Source: Azotimanducus sp965199815 | GTDB taxonomy: Bacteria; Pseudomonadota; Gammaproteobacteria; Pseudomonadales; Azotimanducaceae | DNA: 64,000 nucleotides | Reading direction: 5' to 3' | NCBI GenBank assembly: GCA_965199815.1 | Contig: CBDATE010000004.1 | Coordinates: 1-64,000 of the forward strand | Part shown: piece by piece, positions 53,666 to 62,366 of the stretch | How the letters are laid out: the number at the start of each line of letters is the position of its first letter | Numbering within the stretch: the stretch's first letter is position 1 | Translations under genes and position numbers: made by a program | The notes under the pieces: generated by a model | What the model was told of the DNA's origin: nothing | Database searches by the model: none | Seen by the model: only the letters and a program-made list of their open reading frames with translations

Positions 53666-55251
53666 GGCGAATCAACTTGGCGGCCTTGGCCGATAGTCTC
53701 CGTCTTGAAGTCAACCAGGGCGCGCTCCTCGCTGCTGAACTCGATGCCCACCAGATGCACCGGTTCGCCGCTGCCTGCGTGCTTCGCGGCGTAGCCGCGC
53801 GCCTTCAACTGCGCCAGCGCCGCGCCCGCGCCGGCCCGCTCGACCACCTTGAACTCGAACAGAAATACCTGCCCGCCAGCGCGCACCGACATGTCCACAC
53901 GGCCTGCTGCACTCGTGTCCTCCGCAGTCACCAAGGCCCCGTAGGCAGAGAACCAAGTGTAGAAAATGCTTGCGTAATAGCCCTCGTAGTTGGCGATCTC
54001 GTTGCGCACATGCCAGTTGTAGGGGATGCTCGCAAACAGCGCCTCCAACTGCGCCTTCATCGCATCAAAGTCCGCCGCCTTTAGCGCGGCCCAGAACCGG
54101 TCGCGGCGGGCCACTTCCCCCGATTCCGGCCAACCGATGGACGCCAGCAGGCTCTTGTTGAGCGCCCTGCGCACCTCCATGTTTGGATAACCCAGCTGGT
54201 ATCGGGCCTCGTATTCGACCATCGTCTCATCAACAATCGTCAGGTAGCCGGTCTGGAACAGCAGCGCCTCCGGGCTGATGTGCTCTACATCGAACGCAGA
54301 CAGCAGATCCGAAGAAGCTACCAAGCCATCCAGGTCCAACGGGCCAACGCCGTGCGCCTTCAGATGCTCGATCAGAAACGCTGGCGAACCCGTCTCGAAC
54401 CAGTGCGCCGCAAACTCACGCTTCTTCAGCAGCAGCAACACGTCGAAGGGGTTGTACACCCGCTCATCGCCCCGCCAGTTGTAGCCGTTGTACCACTCGC
54501 GCACCCGCGCCCGATCCAGCCCTTCAAGCTCCTGCGCGAACACCGCGTCCAGATCCGCCTCCGTGTAGCCGCAGATGGTCGCGTAGTCAGGGTCCAGCGT
54601 GATGTCATCCAGGTTGTTCAACTCCGAGAACAGGCTCACCTTGCTGAACTTGCTCACCCCCGTCAGAAACGAGAAACGGATGTGCGCGTCCAGCGTCTTG
54701 ATGTTGCCGTACAGCGCCCGCAACTCATCGCGGTTGCGGCGCGCCTGCTCGCGGGAACCATCCACGGCGGTCAGCGGGTCCAGGATCGGCTTGTCGTACT
54801 CGTCCACCAGCACCACCACCCGCTGGCCAGTCTTGGCGTGCAGGGCGCGGATGAGATTCCAGAACATCTCCGGCGGCTCGTCGCTTCCGACTTCCACACC
54901 GGCCTCCCGCGCCTGCGCCCGAAGCTGGTTGAGAACATTCCCGCGCAGCCGCTCCGTGGTGTTGAAGCGCCCACCACCAAAATCCAGCCGCACGACCGGA
55001 TGCGGCGCGTCCCAGTTCCAGCGCCCGTGGATATGCAGGCCCCGGAACAGCGGCTCGCTGCCCTCGAACAACTCCTGGATGGTGTTCAGCAGCAGGCTCT
55101 TGCCGAACCGACGCGGCCGGGACAGGAAGTAGTGCTTGCCGCTGTCAACCAGCCGCTTGATGTGTGGTGTCTTGTCCACGTAGTGGCAGCCATCCTCCCG
55201 AATCTCGCGGAAGCTCTGGATGCCGATGGGCAGGCGCGTGGGCTGGGTCAT
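53662..55251 (-). CDS. AAA-ATPase-like/PD-(D/E)XK nuclease protein, array copy 3
   Basis: Protein of 529 residues, with all ATPase and nuclease residues kept (GRVDMSV, FEFK). It has second-type N block (GRFNTTERLRGNV) and first-type central block (GDERVYNPFDV). Its C-terminal part is unique: VDETMVEYEARYQLGYPNME, PESGEVARRDRFWAALKAAD and NWHVRNEIANYEGYYASIFY. The stop found in copies 1, 2, 4 and 6 (TAA) is CAA here, adding GQGRQVDSP and ending in an ATGA overlap with copy 2. Confidence 0.9.
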   Translation of the reverse strand: MTQPTRLPIGIQSFREIREDGCHYVDKTPHIKRLVDSGKHYFLSRPRRFGKSLLLNTIQELFEGSEPLFRGLHIHGRWNWDAPHPVVRLDFGGGRFNTTERLRGNVLNQLRAQAREAGVEVGSDEPPEMFWNLIRALHAKTGQRVVVLVDEYDKPILDPLTAVDGSREQARRNRDELRALYGNIKTLDAHIRFSFLTGVSKFSKVSLFSELNNLDDITLDPDYATICGYTEADLDAVFAQELEGLDRARVREWYNGYNWRGDERVYNPFDVLLLLKKREFAAHWFETGSPAFLIEHLKAHGVGPLDLDGLVASSDLLSAFDVEHISPEALLFQTGYLTIVDETMVEYEARYQLGYPNMEVRRALNKSLLASIGWPESGEVARRDRFWAALKAADFDAMKAQLEALFASIPYNWHVRNEIANYEGYYASIFYTWFSAYGALVTAEDTSAAGRVDMSVRAGGQVFLFEFKVVERAGAGAALAQLKARGYAAKHAGSGEPVHLVGIEFSSEERALVDFKTETIGQGRQVDSP

Positions 55252-55271
55252 GGTGAATCAACTTGGCGGCC

Positions 55272-56843
55272 TTAGCCGACAGTCTCCGTCTCGAAGTCAA
55301 CCAGCGCACGCCGCTCGCTGCTGAACTCGATGCCCACCAGATGCACAGGTTCGCCACTGCCTGCGTACTTCGCAGCGTAGCCGCGCGCCTTCAACTGCGC
55401 CAACGCCTTGCCTGCCCCTGCCTGCTCCACCACCTTGAACTCGAACAGAAATACCTGCCCGGCTACGCGCACCGACAGGTCAACGCGGCCCACCGCGCTG
55501 GTGTCCTCCGCCACCACCGAGGCGCCAAAGCCCGTGAACCACGCATAGACAATGCCCGCGTAATAGCCCTCGTAGCGAGCAATTTCGTTGCGCCTGTGCC
55601 AGTCGTGCGGGATGCTCGCAAACAGCGCCGTCAATTGCGCTTCGATGCCCGCAAAGTCCGCCGACTCCAAGGCGCGCCAGAACAAGCGGCGGCGTTCCGA
55701 TTCCGCTGCCTGGGGCCAGCCGATGGACGCCAGCAGGCGCCTGTTGAGCGCCATGCGGACTTCAAGGTTCGGGTAGCCGAGGCTGTACAGCACCTCATTC
55801 CCTGCCGTCTCTTCCCCGAGAATCGTCAGGTAGCCCGTCTGGAACAGCAGCGCCTCCGGGCTGATGTGCTCTACATCGAACGCAGACAGCAGATCCGAAG
55901 AAGCTACCAAGCCATCCAGGTCCAACGGGCCAACGCCGTGCGCCTTCAGATGCTCGATCAGAAACGCCGGCGAACCCGTCTCGAACCAGTGCGCCGCAAA
56001 CTCACGCTCATCCAGCAGCAACAGCACGTCAAACGGGTTGTACACCCGATCCTTGTCCTGCCCCCGCCAGTTGTAGCCGTTGTACCACTCGCGCACCCGC
56101 GCCCGATCCAGTCCTTCAAGCTCCTGTGCGAACACCGCATCCAGATCCGCCTCCGTGTAGCCGCAGATGGCCGCGTATCTGGGGTCCAGCGTGATGTCCT
56201 TGAGGTTGTTCAACTCCGAGAACAGGCTCACCTTGCTGAACTTGCTCACCCCCGTCAGAAACGAGAAACGGATGTGCGCATCCAGCGTCTTGATGTTGCC
56301 GTACAGCGCCCGCAACTCGTCGCGGTTGCGGCGCGCCTGCTCGCGGGAACCATCCACGGCGGTCAGCGGGTCCAGGATCGGCTTGTCGTACTCGTCCACC
56401 AGCACCACCACCCGCTGGCCAGTCTTGGCGTGCAGGGCGCGGATGAGATGCCGAAACTGCGCTGCCGCCGAGCTGCCAGCGGTCTCGACGCCCGCCGCCT
56501 GCGCCTGAACGCTGACTTGCTCCAGGACGCTCTCGCGCAGTTGCTCCGTCGTGTGGAATCGGTCCCCACCGAAGTCCAGCCGCACGACCGGATGCGGCGC
56601 GTCCCAGTTCCAGCGCCCGTGGATATGCAGGCCCCGGAACAGCGGCTCGCTGCCCTCGAACAACTCCTGGATGGTGTCCAGCAGCAGGCTTTTCCCAAAC
56701 CGCCGCGGGCGCGACAGGAAGTAGTGCTTGCCGCTGTCAACCAGCCGCTTGATGTGTGGTGTCTTGTCCACGTAGTGGCAGCCATCCTCCCGAATCTCGC
56801 GGAAGCTCTGGATGCCAATGGGCAGGCGCGTGGGCTGGGTCAT
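55272..56843 (-). CDS. AAA-ATPase-like/PD-(D/E)XK nuclease protein, array copy 4
   Basis: Protein of 523 residues with intact Walker A, VDEYDK, GRVDLSV and FEFK. It combines first-type N block (DRFHTTEQLRESVLEQVSVQ) with second-type central block (LKDITLDPRYAAICG; WRGQDKDRVYNPFDV; LLLDEREF), and with the LGEETAGNEVLYSLGY and PQAAESERRRLFWRALESAD blocks shared with copies 2 and 6. The two extra residues (QDK for D) account for 523 versus 521. Its ATG overlaps copy 5's stop; TAA ends it 20 bases before copy 3. Confidence 0.9.
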   Translation of the reverse strand: MTQPTRLPIGIQSFREIREDGCHYVDKTPHIKRLVDSGKHYFLSRPRRFGKSLLLDTIQELFEGSEPLFRGLHIHGRWNWDAPHPVVRLDFGGDRFHTTEQLRESVLEQVSVQAQAAGVETAGSSAAAQFRHLIRALHAKTGQRVVVLVDEYDKPILDPLTAVDGSREQARRNRDELRALYGNIKTLDAHIRFSFLTGVSKFSKVSLFSELNNLKDITLDPRYAAICGYTEADLDAVFAQELEGLDRARVREWYNGYNWRGQDKDRVYNPFDVLLLLDEREFAAHWFETGSPAFLIEHLKAHGVGPLDLDGLVASSDLLSAFDVEHISPEALLFQTGYLTILGEETAGNEVLYSLGYPNLEVRMALNRRLLASIGWPQAAESERRRLFWRALESADFAGIEAQLTALFASIPHDWHRRNEIARYEGYYAGIVYAWFTGFGASVVAEDTSAVGRVDLSVRVAGQVFLFEFKVVEQAGAGKALAQLKARGYAAKYAGSGEPVHLVGIEFSSERRALVDFETETVG

Positions 56844-58429
56844 GATGAATCAACTTGGCGGCCTTGGCCGACAGTCTCCGTCTTGAAGTCAACCAGCGCA
56901 CGCCGCTCGCTGCTGAACTCGATGCCTACCAGATGCACTGGTTTGCCACTGCCTGCGTGCTTCGCAGCGTAGCCGCGCACCTTCAACTGCGCCAGCGCCT
57001 TGCCTGCCCCTGCCTGCTCCACCACCTTGAACTCGAACAGAAATACCTGCCCGCCAGCGCGCACCGACAAGTCCACACGGCCTGCTGCACTCGTATCCTC
57101 CGCAGTCACCAAGGCCCCGGAAGCTGCACACCAGGCATAAACAATGCTCGCGTAGTAGCCCTCGTAGCGAGCAATTTCATTGCGCCTGTGCCAGTCGTGC
57201 GGGATGCTCGCAAACAGCGCCTCCAACTGCGCCTTCATACCCTCGAAGTCCGCTGCCTCCAGCGCGTCCATGAACCGGTCCCGGCTGCCCAGATCCCGCG
57301 CCCGCTCCCAGCCGATAGACGCCAGCAGGCGCTCGTTGAGCGCTATCCGCACCTCCATGTTCGGGTAGCCAAGCCGGTAGCGGATTCCGCCCGTCCGTCT
57401 CGCCTCATCGACAATCGTCAGGTAGCCGGTCTGGAACAGCAGCGCCTCCGGGCTGATGTGCTCCACATCGAACGCAGACAGCAGATCCGAAGAAGCTACC
57501 AAGCCATCCAGGTCCAACGGGCCAACGCCGTGCGCCTTCAGATGCTCGATCAGAAACGCTGGCGAACCCGTCTCGAACCAGTGCGCCGCAAACTCACGCT
57601 TCTTCAGCAGCAGCAACACGTCGAAGGGGTTGTACACCCGCTCATCGCCCCGCCAGTTGTAGCCGTTGTACCACTCGCGCACCCGCGCCCGATCCAGCCC
57701 TTCAAGCTCCTGCGCGAACACCGCGTCCAAGTCTGCTTCCGTGTAGCCGCAGATGGTCGCGTAGTCAGGGTCCAGCGTGATGTCATCCAGGTTGTTCAAC
57801 TCCGAGAACAGGCTCACCTTGCTGAACTTGCTCACCCCCGTCAGAAACGAGAAGCGGATGTGCGCGTCCAGCGTCTTGATGTTGCCGTACAGCGCACGCA
57901 ACTCATCGCGGTTGCGGCGCGCCTGCTCGCGGGAACCATCCACGGCGGTCAGCGGGTCCAGGATCGGCTTGTCGTACTCGTCCACCAGCACCACCACCCG
58001 CTGGCCAGTCTTGGCGTGCAGGGCGCGGATGAGATGCCGAAACTGCGCTGCCGCCGAGCTGCCAGCGGTCTCGACGCCCGCCGCCTGCGCCTGAACACCG
58101 ACTTGCTCCAGGACGCTCTCGCGCAGTTGCTCCGTCGTGTGGAATCGGTCCCCACCGAAATCCAGCCGCACGACCGGATGCGGCGCGTCCCAGTTCCAGC
58201 GGCTGTGGATATGCAGGCCCCGGAACAGCGGCTCGCTGCCCTCGAACAACTCCTGGATGGTGTTCAGCAGCAGGCTCTTGCCGAACCGACGCGGCCGGGA
58301 CAGGAAGTAGTGCTTGCCGCTGTCAACCAGCCGCTTGATGTGTGGTGTCTTGTCCACGTAGTGGCAGCCATCCTCCCGAATCTCGCGGAAGCTCTGGATG
58401 CCAATGGGCAGGCGCGTGGGCTGGGTCAT
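56840..58429 (-). CDS. AAA-ATPase-like/PD-(D/E)XK nuclease protein, array copy 5
   Basis: Protein of 529 residues with catalytic residues intact. First-type N block (DRFHTTEQLRESVLEQVGVQ), first-type central block, the DGLVASSDLLSAFDVEHISP block, a unique VDEARRTGGIRYRLGYPNME segment, and the ERARDLGSRDRFMDALEA end shared with copy 1. As in copy 3, the stop is changed to CAA, adding GQGRQVDSS and producing an ATGA overlap with copy 4. Confidence 0.9.
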   Translation of the reverse strand: MTQPTRLPIGIQSFREIREDGCHYVDKTPHIKRLVDSGKHYFLSRPRRFGKSLLLNTIQELFEGSEPLFRGLHIHSRWNWDAPHPVVRLDFGGDRFHTTEQLRESVLEQVGVQAQAAGVETAGSSAAAQFRHLIRALHAKTGQRVVVLVDEYDKPILDPLTAVDGSREQARRNRDELRALYGNIKTLDAHIRFSFLTGVSKFSKVSLFSELNNLDDITLDPDYATICGYTEADLDAVFAQELEGLDRARVREWYNGYNWRGDERVYNPFDVLLLLKKREFAAHWFETGSPAFLIEHLKAHGVGPLDLDGLVASSDLLSAFDVEHISPEALLFQTGYLTIVDEARRTGGIRYRLGYPNMEVRIALNERLLASIGWERARDLGSRDRFMDALEAADFEGMKAQLEALFASIPHDWHRRNEIARYEGYYASIVYAWCAASGALVTAEDTSAAGRVDLSVRAGGQVFLFEFKVVEQAGAGKALAQLKVRGYAAKHAGSGKPVHLVGIEFSSERRALVDFKTETVGQGRQVDSS

Positions 58430-58449
58430 GGCGAATCAACTTGGCGGCC

Positions 58450-60021
58450 TTAGCCGACAGTCTCCGTCTTGAAGTCAACCAGCGCACGCCGCTCGCTGCT
58501 GAACTCCACCCCGACCAGATGCACCGGCTCGCCGCGGCCTGCGTGCTTCGCCGCGTAGCCGCGCGCCTTCAACTGCGCCAGCGCCTTGCCTGCCCCTGCC
58601 TGCTCCACCACCTTGAACTCGAACAGAAATACCTGCCCGGCTACGCGCACCGACAGGTCAACGCGGCCCACCGCGCTGGTGTCCTCCGCCACCACCGAGG
58701 CGCCAAAGCCCGTGAACCACGCATAGACAATGCCCGCGTAATAGCCCTCGTAGCGAGCAATTTCATTGCGCCTGTGCCAGTCGTGCGGAATGCTCGCAAA
58801 CAGCGCCGTCAACTGCGCTTCGATGCCCGCAAAGTCCGCCGACTCCAAGGCGCGCCAGAACAAGCGGCGGCGTTCCGATTCCGCTGCCTGGGGCCAGCCG
58901 ATGGACGCCAGCAGGCGCCTGTTGAGCGCCATGCGGACTTCAAGGTTCGGGTAGCCGAGGCTGTACAGCACCTCATTCCCTGCCGTCTCTTCCCCAAGAA
59001 TCGTCAGGTAGCCGGTCTGGAACAGCAGCGCCTCCGGGCTGATGTGCTCTACATCGAACGCAGACAGCAGCTCCGAGGAAGCCACCCGGCCATCCAGGTC
59101 CAACGGGCCAACGCCGTGCGCCTTCAGATGCTCGATCAGAAACGCCGGCGAACCCGTCTCGAACCAGTGCGCCGTAAACTCACGCTCATCCAGCAGCAAC
59201 AGCACGTCAAACGGGTTGTACACCCGATCCTTGTCCTGCCCCCGCCAGTTGTAGCCGTTGTACCACTCGCGCACCCGCGCCCGGTCCAGCCCTTCAAGCT
59301 CCTGCGCGAACACCACGTCCAGATCCGCCTCCGTGTAGCCGCAGATGGCCGCGTATCTGGGGTCCAGCGTGATGTCCTTGAGGTTGTTCAACTCCGAGAA
59401 CAGGCTCACCTTGCTGAATTTGCTCACCCCCGTCAGAAACGAGAAGCGGATGTGCGCGTCCAGCGTCTTGATGTTGCCGTACAGCGCCCGCAACTCATCG
59501 CCGTTGCGTCGCGCCTGCTCGCGGGAACCATCCACGGCAGTCAGCGGGTCCAGGATCGGCTTGTCGTACTCGTCCACCAGCACCACCACCCGCTGGCCGG
59601 TCTTGGCGTGCAGGGCGCGGATGAGATTCCAGAACATCTCCGGCGGCTCGTCGCTTCCGACTTCCACACCGGCCTCCCGCGCCTGCGCCCGAAGCTGGTT
59701 GAGAACATTCCCGCGCAGCCGCTCCGTGGTGTTGAAGCGCCCGCCGCCAAAATCCAGCCGCACGACCGGATGCGGCGCGTCCCAGTTCCAGCGGCTGTGG
59801 ATATGCAGGCCCCGGAACAGCGGCTCATTGCCCTCGAACAACTCCTGGATGGTGTCCAGGAGCAGGCTTTTCCCAAACCGACGCGGGCGCGACAGGAAGT
59901 AGTGCTTGCCGCTGTCAACCAGCCGATTGATGTGTGGTGTCTTGTCCACATAGTGGCAGCCATCCTCCCGAATCTCGCGGAAGCTCTGGATGCCAATGGG
60001 CAGGCGCGTGGGCTGGGTCAT
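58450..60021 (-). CDS. AAA-ATPase-like/PD-(D/E)XK nuclease protein, array copy 6 (first transcribed)
   Basis: Protein of 523 residues from the ATG at 60021, aligned with MTQPTRLPIGIQSF in all copies; an in-frame ATG at 60042 adds MSASRAA. It has second-type N block (GRFNTTERLRGNVLNQLRAQ), second-type central block (WRGQDKDRVYNPFDV) and the C-terminal blocks of copies 2 and 4, with DGRVASSELLSAF as a small variant. All Walker and nuclease residues are present. Any promoter must lie in 60022-60161, where I see no clear site. TAA ends it 20 bases before copy 5. Confidence 0.9.
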   Translation of the reverse strand: MTQPTRLPIGIQSFREIREDGCHYVDKTPHINRLVDSGKHYFLSRPRRFGKSLLLDTIQELFEGNEPLFRGLHIHSRWNWDAPHPVVRLDFGGGRFNTTERLRGNVLNQLRAQAREAGVEVGSDEPPEMFWNLIRALHAKTGQRVVVLVDEYDKPILDPLTAVDGSREQARRNGDELRALYGNIKTLDAHIRFSFLTGVSKFSKVSLFSELNNLKDITLDPRYAAICGYTEADLDVVFAQELEGLDRARVREWYNGYNWRGQDKDRVYNPFDVLLLLDEREFTAHWFETGSPAFLIEHLKAHGVGPLDLDGRVASSELLSAFDVEHISPEALLFQTGYLTILGEETAGNEVLYSLGYPNLEVRMALNRRLLASIGWPQAAESERRRLFWRALESADFAGIEAQLTALFASIPHDWHRRNEIARYEGYYAGIVYAWFTGFGASVVAEDTSAVGRVDLSVRVAGQVFLFEFKVVEQAGAGKALAQLKARGYAAKHAGRGEPVHLVGVEFSSERRALVDFKTETVG

Positions 60022-60161
60022 GGCAGCTCGGCTGGCGGACAACAGAGATCATCAACCGGCCAAAAGTACCACACTGCGCTGGCTTGCGAACGAACGCAAG
60101 GCCGCGACTCTCGGAAAATATCCGGTCGAGCGGACTGCAAGGCCCGTCCGATGGCTGCGCT

Positions 60162-60539
60162 TCAGTCGTCGATCCAGGCCAGAAAGCTGGCGCTGATGCG
60201 ATTCGTCTGACCCACGTGCGTGTGCCGGGCCGGACGGGATTCGGGTTTCGGGAAGTGCGCCAGCCAGATGGGATCAAGGGCCGGTCGGCTGGCCGCATCC
60301 GGCACCCAGAACTCCATCTTGACAATGTGTCTCCAATCGCCTCCCGCCTCCGCCAGGATCAACCCTGCATGCCGGAATATGTTGGCGAACTGGTCGGTAG
60401 CCGTTGACGGCGTCTGGCGCGTATCCGGATTGAACGGCGCGATGACGCTTGAGGCCAGCAGCGGCCCGACGCGGCTCGCCGCCGGTATGGGGGTGCGATG
60501 GCTGAGCCCTGCGATTTCAATGCTGCGACGGGCGGACAT
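60162..60539 (-). CDS. RidA/YjgF-family protein
   Basis: Protein of 125 residues, the normal RidA size, with SHRTPIPAASRVGPLLASS, FRHAGLILAEAGGDWRHIVK and the RPARHTHVG segment carrying the conserved Arg of enamine/imine deaminases. I used the ATG at 60539 (MSARRSIEIAG) and reject the long extension to 60695. It starts 5 bases after the hydratase stop. In such aromatic operons RidA-like proteins may act on reactive intermediates; not proven here. Confidence 0.8.
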   Translation of the reverse strand: MSARRSIEIAGLSHRTPIPAASRVGPLLASSVIAPFNPDTRQTPSTATDQFANIFRHAGLILAEAGGDWRHIVKMEFWVPDAASRPALDPIWLAHFPKPESRPARHTHVGQTNRISASFLAWIDD

Positions 60540-60544
60540 GGCGC

Positions 60545-61348
60545 TTACTCGAATTGGACGCGGATCTGGCCCAACGGGCCGTAGTCGGCAATCACTTGAT
60601 CCCCTGCCGATACCGCCACCGGCCGGGTGAAGGATCCTGAAAGCAGGAACTGACCCGGCTGCAAGCCGACGCCGTGTCGCGCAAATCGCCGGCAAAGCCA
60701 GCGTATCCCCTCTGCGGGATGCCCCATCACCGCGCCGCCGAGTCCGGTTTCCAGCACCTCGCCATTGCAGGCGACAAGGGCGCCGGCCCAGGCCAGGTCC
60801 AGCTCATCCGCTGAAACCCGCACGTCGCCGGCCACATAGGCTGCGGCCGCGGCATTGTCGGCAATGGTATCGAACACGGTTCTCGGCCGACCAGTCTTCG
60901 GATCCTGTCGCCAACTGCGGGCGGCGATGAGTTCCAGAGCCGGCACGACATAGGCCGTGGCATCAAGCACGTCGGTCCGGCTGACCGTTTCCCCGAAGAG
61001 CGGCTTGTCAAGCACGAAGGCGAACTCCGCCTCGATTCTCGGGTCGAGATAGCTGGCCGCCACAAGGCTCGCGCCATTGGCCACGGCCATCTCCGTCAAC
61101 AGCACGCCATAATCCGGGGTATCGATCCCCATGGCCTCCTGCATGGCCCGAGAAGTGAGGCCGACCTTGTAGCCGGAAAGACTTGCGCCACGGGCATGTT
61201 TCAGCGCCAGCCAGGCGGACTGCACGGCGTAGGCGTCGTCCATGTCGAGATCAGGGTAGGCGGCGGTCAACGGCGGCGTCTGCACGCAGTTTCGTTCAGC
61301 CTCGTCGAGCCGAGCAGCGAGCTCGCGGCTCTGTTGTTCCGTCAACAT
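60545..61348 (-). CDS. 2-oxo-hept-4-ene-1,7-dioate hydratase/2-keto-4-pentenoate hydratase
   Basis: Hydratase of 267 residues in the MhpD/HpaH group: LSGYKVGLTSRAMQEAMGID, DPRIEAEFAFVLDKPLFG with metal Glu residues, VVPALELIAARSWRQDPKTG and VFDTIADNAAAAAYVAGD. The text resembles HpaH of homoprotocatechuate meta-cleavage more than MhpD. It begins exactly where the FAH-family gene ends, so the two form an operon with the RidA gene. Confidence 0.82.
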   Translation of the reverse strand: MLTEQQSRELAARLDEAERNCVQTPPLTAAYPDLDMDDAYAVQSAWLALKHARGASLSGYKVGLTSRAMQEAMGIDTPDYGVLLTEMAVANGASLVAASYLDPRIEAEFAFVLDKPLFGETVSRTDVLDATAYVVPALELIAARSWRQDPKTGRPRTVFDTIADNAAAAAYVAGDVRVSADELDLAWAGALVACNGEVLETGLGGAVMGHPAEGIRWLCRRFARHGVGLQPGQFLLSGSFTRPVAVSAGDQVIADYGPLGQIRVQFE

Positions 61349-62218
61349 TCAGACCATCTCCTCTGCCACTACCGGGTTGCTGAGTACGCCCAGACCAGGG
61401 GCCGTTACTTCCACGCGATCGCCAGGCTTCAGGAATCGTGGCGGTGTGAAGCTGACGCCAGCGCCTGTCGGCGTGCCGGTGGCAATCAGGTCGCCTGGCT
61501 GCAGGGGCGCGAATGTGGACAGATAGGCCAACAGGTAGCGGAAGGGATACAGCAGATTGGCCGTGTTGTCGTTCTGGCGCTCTTCTCCATTGACTTGTGT
61601 TCGTATCTGCAACGCCGTGAATGGATCCACCTCGTCCGCCGTTACCAGAAGGGGGCCGAGCGCGCCAGAGCTGGCGAAGTTCTTGCCCTGGGTGACATTG
61701 AAGCGTCCATGGCGCAGCCAATCCCGCACCGTGCCCTCGTTCATCAGCGTCATGCCAGCCACGAAACGGTGCGCCTCGGCCTCCGCGATGCGCCGACCCG
61801 GGCGCCCTGCGACCAGCACGATTTCGCCTTCGTAGTCGAGCTGCTCCGATTCTGGCGGCAAGAGAATCGGCTGCTCATGGCCGACCAGGGATTCACGGCT
61901 GCGCATGAATACGCTGGGATAGACCGCATCGGCGCGACCAAGGTCCGGCGCGTACTCCTGATCCCGATTGCGATAATTCATGCCGATACAGAGAATCTTC
62001 TCCGGGTTGGGAATCACGGGCAGGAACTGGATCTCGGTGAGGAGCGCATCGCCCTCGGCGCGCTCGGCCTCCCGCGCCAGCTCGCGCAAACGTTGCTGAC
62101 GCAAGGCCGCCCGCAGATCGGGCAGTTCTGGATGGCGCGCGCCAAGGTCAATGACGCGGTCTCCCAGAACAGCGCCGAAGGATGCTCGACCCGCGAGCGA
62201 GAAGCTCAGAAATCGCAT
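61349..62218 (-). CDS. Fumarylacetoacetate hydrolase-family protein
   Basis: FAH-family enzyme of 289 residues from the ATG at 62218 (MRFLSFSLAGRASFGAV). Motifs: PEKILCIGMNYRNRDQEYA, the metal Glu region LDYEGEIVLVAGRPGRRI, TQGKNFASSGALGP and LIATGTPTGAGVSFTPP. Members hydrolyse acylpyruvates or isomerise/decarboxylate meta-cleavage products. With the downstream HpaH-like hydratase, a role in a second aromatic meta-cleavage branch is plausible. Confidence 0.83.
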   Translation of the reverse strand: MRFLSFSLAGRASFGAVLGDRVIDLGARHPELPDLRAALRQQRLRELAREAERAEGDALLTEIQFLPVIPNPEKILCIGMNYRNRDQEYAPDLGRADAVYPSVFMRSRESLVGHEQPILLPPESEQLDYEGEIVLVAGRPGRRIAEAEAHRFVAGMTLMNEGTVRDWLRHGRFNVTQGKNFASSGALGPLLVTADEVDPFTALQIRTQVNGEERQNDNTANLLYPFRYLLAYLSTFAPLQPGDLIATGTPTGAGVSFTPPRFLKPGDRVEVTAPGLGVLSNPVVAEEMV

Positions 62219-62366
62219 CGAAAACCCCGCCATCGCCGACCGGCTTGACGCGACCAGTGTAGGGGGCCGGTGACTGGCGCACAACACACGAGCCGCACGG
62301 ACAACTTGGCTGCCTGCAACTGCCTCTGTACGCAAGCGCCTGGGCAAAGGCTGTAAAATACCCGCA

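Larger units (their letters stand above)
50514..60021 (-). repeat. Tandem array of six AAA-ATPase/PD-(D/E)XK genes
   Basis: Six head-to-tail copies of a unit 1586 or 1592 bases long (start-to-start), about 9.5 kb in all. Transcription runs right to left, first gene at 60021. Junctions share GGCCGCCAAGTTGATTC before each ATG and show no good ribosome site. Bases upstream of the first copy differ, so the repeat unit starts there. Copies are numbered 1-6 from left to right; copy 6 is first transcribed. Confidence 0.95.

Noticed and set aside
50514..60021. CRISPR array as an explanation of the strong repeats
   Set aside because: The repeat unit is about 1.6 kb and protein-coding; there is no short repeat-spacer pattern anywhere I looked.
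50370..60210. Long plus-strand open frames (500-620 codons) opposite each array gene
   Set aside because: They are antisense to all six ATPase-nuclease genes, rich in Arg, Gln, Leu and Val, have no family resemblance and repeat only because the sense genes repeat. They reflect GC-rich codon usage.
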